From: an uncultured Collinsella sp.
GTDB taxonomy: Bacteria; Actinomycetota; Coriobacteriia; Coriobacteriales; Coriobacteriaceae
Assembly (NCBI GenBank): GCA_900549335.1
Contig: UROJ01000056.1
Span: 1 to 9,032, forward strand
Direction: 5' to 3'
DNA: 9,032 nucleotides
The translations under genes and the position numbers were made by a program. The notes beneath the pieces are model-generated. The model saw nothing but the letters and a program-made list of their open reading frames with translations, had not been told where the DNA came from and made no database searches. Shown here piece after piece: positions 6,083 through 9,032 of the stretch (position 1 is its first letter; each line of letters starts with the position of its first letter).

Positions 6083-7003
6083 TTAACGTATCACAGAGCG
6101 GCTCAGCATGACGATCTGATGCCTGTATCCACGAAGGGCTTGTCCGAGCGTGAAGATATTCTGGGGCAGGCAAATACCGTTCATGGAGTCCCCGATATGT
6201 TGGAGGTCAGCGCCAGCGGCTTTTGCTGCAAGGCCTATTTTCTTAATGGTCTCGCTGTCGCAGGAGTCTTGACTGGTCCCGTTCGCCGCCATGACGAGAA
6301 CCTTTTCTTCAATTGACTTGCCTACGTTGTGGGATCGTACAAAGTCTACGATGGCGCGCAGGTCTGCTTCTTGGAAACAAGGGACAGTGTAGGGGGCTGG
6401 CACGAGAAGAATATCGACGCCGAGATCAACAAACTTGCGCGCTATTTCGAGTGTCATGACAGGTTCCGCAACGCCCGCTCCATGCATTTTTCCGGCTATG
6501 ACCAGGCCATTGAAATGTTCTTTGGAGAGTTTAATCGAATGGGCGATTGCATCGTTGGAGACGCCGGTTCCAGGGTTGCCTGTGAGGCAAATAAAATCAA
6601 ATCCGAGTTCGTTAGCCTTTTCTAAGGTCTTGGGAGAGACGCGACGACCCATGGGGATTTCCGTACGGGATTCAGACATCTCTGCCTCGTTATCAACTGG
6701 CTCCAGATTGACGCCAATGGGCCTTCCACATGCTCGCTTCACCCAAGTGACCGGGTTTTCATTGAGATCATCTGGAATACCGGCAATAACTGGATCGAAC
6801 ACATCGAGCGCGTTAAACAGAAGCAGGTCGGCACCTGCGGCACGTTCGATTTCTGCATTAGTAACGCCGCCGAGAAATTGGGAAGAGGGTACGTTTTCCG
6901 CCATGATGGTACGTCCCTCGGAAGCCAGAATTGCCTGCTTTAGATCCATGGGTGACGTGGCGGCAAAATCGGATGCGGACATGTTCAGCAATCGTTTGTG
7001 CAT
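6083..7003 (-). CDS. TIM-barrel-like protein of unknown function, PTS-associated
   Basis: The 306 residues have the rhythm of a beta/alpha barrel: hydrophobic strands each ending in small or polar residues. Examples are ADLLLFNALDVFDP, RPIGVNLEP, FDFICLTGNPGTGVSND, GLVIAGKMHGAGV, VDILLVPAPYT, KVLVMAANGTSQDS and GADLQHIGDS. TGNPGTG and the NGTSQ/GDS ends are plausible phosphate- or metal-binding loops. From memory it matches a family of unknown function found beside PTS and GntR genes (I believe NCBI calls it DUF7916; sometimes mislabelled a haloacid dehalogenase-like hydrolase). I cannot confirm the number here. The start is supported by AAAGGAAG seven to eight bases upstream (7008-7015). It leads the minus-strand operon with the GntR gene and is divergent from the PTS permease, so it probably acts on the imported phosphosugar or its product. 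No signal peptide or membrane segment is seen. Confidence 0.8.
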   Translation of the reverse strand: MHKRLLNMSASDFAATSPMDLKQAILASEGRTIMAENVPSSQFLGGVTNAEIERAAGADLLLFNALDVFDPVIAGIPDDLNENPVTWVKRACGRPIGVNLEPVDNEAEMSESRTEIPMGRRVSPKTLEKANELGFDFICLTGNPGTGVSNDAIAHSIKLSKEHFNGLVIAGKMHGAGVAEPVMTLEIARKFVDLGVDILLVPAPYTVPCFQEADLRAIVDFVRSHNVGKSIEEKVLVMAANGTSQDSCDSETIKKIGLAAKAAGADLQHIGDSMNGICLPQNIFTLGQALRGYRHQIVMLSRSVIR

Positions 7004-7049
7004 TGTTACTTCCTTTGACTAGAACGACAGGCTTGTGACATTGTCTCTA

Positions 7050-7067
7050 ATATTGTTACAACAATAT
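7050..7067. promoter_or_regulatory. Candidate GntR operator (8+2+8 inverted repeat)
   Basis: ATATTGTT and AACAATAT are exact reverse complements separated by AC. It lies between the predicted minus-strand promoter (7077-7104) and the TIM-barrel gene start, a classic repressor position. A partner with the same TTACAA half (7099-7104, with TTGTAA at 7110-7115, 5-base spacing) covers the -35 of that promoter. Binding by the regulator encoded at 5291-6010 is inferred from position and symmetry. Confidence 0.5.
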
Positions 7068-7076
7068 ATTTAATAT

Positions 7077-7104
7077 GTTATATCCAATCGGTAAACGGTT
7101 ACAA
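7077..7104 (-). promoter_or_regulatory. Probable promoter of the TIM-barrel gene-gntR operon
   Basis: On the minus strand TTGTAA (7099-7104) is followed after 16 bp by TATAAC (7077-7082), a five-of-six -10 match. The transcript would start near 7070 and have a leader of about 65 bases. Confidence 0.5.
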
Positions 7105-7107
7105 ACT
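7089..7107 (+). repeat. 19-bp direct repeat, copy 1, with cre-like core
   Basis: CGGTAAACGGTTACAAACT matches copy 2 (7279-7297) at 16 of 19 positions. Its inner part GGTAAACGGTTACA (7090-7103) has the GTAA-n4-TTAC symmetry and central CG of LacI/CcpA-type sites, differing from a cre consensus mainly in the first base. It overlaps the -35 of the minus-strand promoter. Confidence 0.5.
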
Positions 7108-7192
7108 TATTGTAATGCTCCGAAAAAATAGCCTTTAGCTGGACAAATCTAAAATTATGCAACTACCGTTCACCGAATAAAGATTTGAATTC

Positions 7193-7221
7193 TTGACATA
7201 TCGACAAAGCGGAAAAAGAAT
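7193..7221 (+). promoter_or_regulatory. Candidate promoter of the PTS permease gene
   Basis: A perfect -35 hexamer TTGACA (7193-7198) is followed after 17 bp by AAGAAT (7216-7221), four of six to the -10 consensus. The leader would be about 130 bases and would include copy 2 of the 19-bp repeat. The weak -10 suggests that an activator may be needed, or that the true -10 lies elsewhere. Confidence 0.35.
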
Positions 7222-7278
7222 TGGTTATGACAAATCGCGCAAATGATATTACATTTCGCACGAGAACGTATTCACTTA

Positions 7279-7297
7279 CGATAAGCGGATACAAACT
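7279..7297 (+). repeat. 19-bp direct repeat, copy 2
   Basis: CGATAAGCGGATACAAACT is the second copy, differing from copy 1 (7089-7107) at three positions. It lies about 64 bases before the permease start codon and downstream of the candidate plus-strand promoter. The copies are 190 bp apart, close to a whole number (18) of helical turns. Confidence 0.5.
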
Positions 7298-7360
7298 GGG
7301 ACGACGACGGTTGAGTCCGGATAAATCGTTGTGTGCCCGGCAATCATGAAAGGATGCGTT

Positions 7361-9032
7361 ATGGACGCTATCGTCAAATTCCTCGAAAAACACCAGGCTC
7401 TCTTCGACAAAATCTCAAAGAACAGTTATCTGGTGGCGATTAAGGATGGCTTTCTCTCGAATATGCCAATTGTGCTGTTCTCGAGCCTGTTCCTTCTTCT
7501 TTCGACGCTCCCTGCCTATGTAGGCATCACGCTTCCGTCTGAGGTGCTGGATTTCTTTAATAAAATCTATGCATATACTATGGGGCTTCTTGGCATTATG
7601 GTGGCCGGCACCACGGCGAGCTCACTTGCCATGTCGATGAACCGCCGCATGCCTTCGGGCAAATCTCTCAACCCCACCTCGTGCATGGTTTGCGCCATGT
7701 GCGGCATGTTCTTGCTATCGGTGACGAACGATGTTGTCTCGATTGGCGGAGCAGATACATCTGTTTTTGAAACCGGCTATATGGGAACCAAGGGTTTTCT
7801 TGCTGCGTTCGTATCCGCATTCTTGACCGTTAATATCTATAAGGTGTGCATTAGCCATAATGTGACGATCAAGCTCCCCAAAGAGGTCCCTGGCGCTATT
7901 GCGCAGAGTTTTCGCGATATCTTTGCGTTTGGGTTTTCAATCCTTGCGTGCGCCGTTATCGATCTCGCGAGCCGTACGCTGCTTGCTGTGCCGTTCGCCA
8001 ATTTGGTATCTGCTCTAATCTCGCCGCTGTTCTCCGCGGTCGACACCTATCCTGGCATGGCGCTTATCGAAGGCGCGGTCGCACTTTTCCAATTTATGGG
8101 TATTCACGGTGCTTCGGTTGTCATGAGCCCGATCAATGCTGCGCTCTACGGCAATACCGTTACCAATCTTGAGGTTTTCCAAGCAGGTGGACACCCGTCA
8201 ATTGCTCTCACGCAGGACTTTACAAGCTTCATTGGCGGTCTGGGCGGTTCTGGCTGCACGTTCATCGTTCCTATTATCCTGATCATGTTTATGCGTTCCA
8301 AGCAGCTTAAAGCCATGGGCAAGGCATCGATTATCCCGGTGATTTTTGGAGTTAACGAGCCCGTTCTCTTCGGTATGCCGATCGTTCTCAATCCCTATAT
8401 GTTCGTGCCCTTCCTAGCGGCTCCTATGGTTAATGCCATAATCGGTAAGTTTTTCATTGACGTAATTGGAATGAACGCCCCCATGTATACCATGCCGTGG
8501 GCGCTTCCCGGCCCAATCGGTGCATTTCTCACCACGGGTCTTGATCTACGTTCTCTCGTATTGATGGCAGTGCTGTTGGTCGTTGACTTTGTAATTTACT
8601 ATCCGTTCTGTAAGGCATACGACCATCAGCTTTGTTTGGAAGAGTCTGCAAAGGAGGCTGCAGGAACCTCGGATGCAGATGCTATTGTCGCACAAGAAAA
8701 TGCCGCAAAAGCTCTGGAGGCGGTAAAGAGTAAGGCGGAGCAGATCCGTGTGCTTGTGCTTTGCCAGGGTGCCGGCACTTCAACTCTCTTGGCAAATGCT
8801 CTTCGCGAAGGTGCCGCTGCTAAGGGCATTGATCTGGTTTCTCAGTCCGGTGCGTACGGAAGCCACTATGAGACGATGGATCAGTACAACGTGATTGTTC
8901 TGGCGCCCCAGGCACGCATGTACTATGACGCTATGAAGGCCGATACCGATCGCCTTGGAATTAAACTGCTCACCACAAGGGGCAAGCAGTATATCGACCT
9001 TACCAACGATCCCGAAGGTGCAATTGACTGGA
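7361..9032 (+). CDS. Lactose-family PTS permease EIICB (LacE-like), cut by window end
   Basis: The frame is open without interruption from ATG 7361 to the window end, giving 557 residues; LacE proteins are about 565-575, so only the last few are missing. The start has AAAGGA about seven bases upstream. Residues 1 to about 420 form the membrane EIIC domain. They include GIHG with His249 and FGVNEPVLFGMP with Glu333, matching the two residues that contact the sugar in the diacetylchitobiose transporter structure. After an Ala/Glu-rich linker, residues from about 463 form a lactose-type EIIB domain. LVLCQGAGTST carries the phosphorylated Cys468, followed by SGAYGSHYETMDQYNVIVLAPQ, strongly like LacE. 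It takes up and phosphorylates a beta-galactoside or related disaccharide, with phosphate from an EIIA not seen here. Lactose is the first guess, but chitobiose-like or galacto-disaccharide substrates remain possible. Confidence 0.92.
   Translation, partial: MDAIVKFLEKHQALFDKISKNSYLVAIKDGFLSNMPIVLFSSLFLLLSTLPAYVGITLPSEVLDFFNKIYAYTMGLLGIMVAGTTASSLAMSMNRRMPSGKSLNPTSCMVCAMCGMFLLSVTNDVVSIGGADTSVFETGYMGTKGFLAAFVSAFLTVNIYKVCISHNVTIKLPKEVPGAIAQSFRDIFAFGFSILACAVIDLASRTLLAVPFANLVSALISPLFSAVDTYPGMALIEGAVALFQFMGIHGASVVMSPINAALYGNTVTNLEVFQAGGHPSIALTQDFTSFIGGLGGSGCTFIVPIILIMFMRSKQLKAMGKASIIPVIFGVNEPVLFGMPIVLNPYMFVPFLAAPMVNAIIGKFFIDVIGMNAPMYTMPWALPGPIGAFLTTGLDLRSLVLMAVLLVVDFVIYYPFCKAYDHQLCLEESAKEAAGTSDADAIVAQENAAKALEAVKSKAEQIRVLVLCQGAGTSTLLANALREGAAAKGIDLVSQSGAYGSHYETMDQYNVIVLAPQARMYYDAMKADTDRLGIKLLTTRGKQYIDLTNDPEGAIDW

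Larger units (their letters stand above)
7004..7360. other. AT-rich divergent control region between the TIM-barrel gene and the PTS permease
   Basis: This 357-bp gap has no convincing gene; the open frames across it carry no family resemblance. It is clearly more AT-rich than the flanking coding DNA. It contains a perfect 18-bp inverted repeat, a second shorter one, a 19-bp direct repeat in two copies 190 bp apart, and a promoter-like pair in each direction, all listed separately. Confidence 0.8.

Overview
The window looks like the chromosome of a GC-rich gut actinobacterium of the Coriobacteriia, most likely Collinsella or a close relative. This is an inference from codon use (GGC/GCC/CTG-rich genes), gene content and general resemblance; no marker gene is present to prove it. 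It is a carbohydrate-metabolism region built around galactose and tagatose phosphates, and it falls into two blocks.

Left block (1-4860), GC-rich. It opens with the 3' part of a LacX-type aldose-1-epimerase-like gene, then lacC (tagatose-6-phosphate kinase). Next is a short broken remnant that reads like the C-terminus of an N-acetylhexosamine-6-phosphate deacetylase (NagA/AgaA), followed by a strong intrinsic terminator. A tRNA-Thr(CGT) gene with its own promoter and terminator lies on the minus strand. Beyond it is a stand-alone mannose-family PTS EIIB in which the phosphorylatable histidine is a tyrosine. A complete galM (mutarotase, minus strand) is divergent from a DeoR/LacR/AgaR-type repressor. 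LacX, LacC, the NagA remnant, the AgaB-like EIIB and the DeoR regulator together suggest a tagatose-6-phosphate pathway for galactose or GalNAc that has partly eroded.

Boundary (4860-5290). This convergent intergenic region has no gene. It carries a very regular array: eight copies of a 15-bp motif in alternating orientation, about 40 bp apart, giving an 80-bp period. It is the most unusual structure in the window.

Right block (5290-9032), visibly more AT-rich in its regulator gene and promoter region. A GntR/UTRA-family regulator and a TIM-barrel-like protein of unknown function form a minus-strand operon. A lactose-family PTS permease (LacE-like EIICB, cut by the window end) lies divergently on the plus strand. 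The 357-bp region between them holds perfect and near-perfect inverted repeats, a 19-bp direct repeat present twice, and promoter-like sequences. This looks like a self-regulated PTS uptake and catabolism module whose key enzyme, the TIM-barrel-like protein, is uncharacterised. The matching EIIA and any phosphoglycosidase would lie beyond position 9032.
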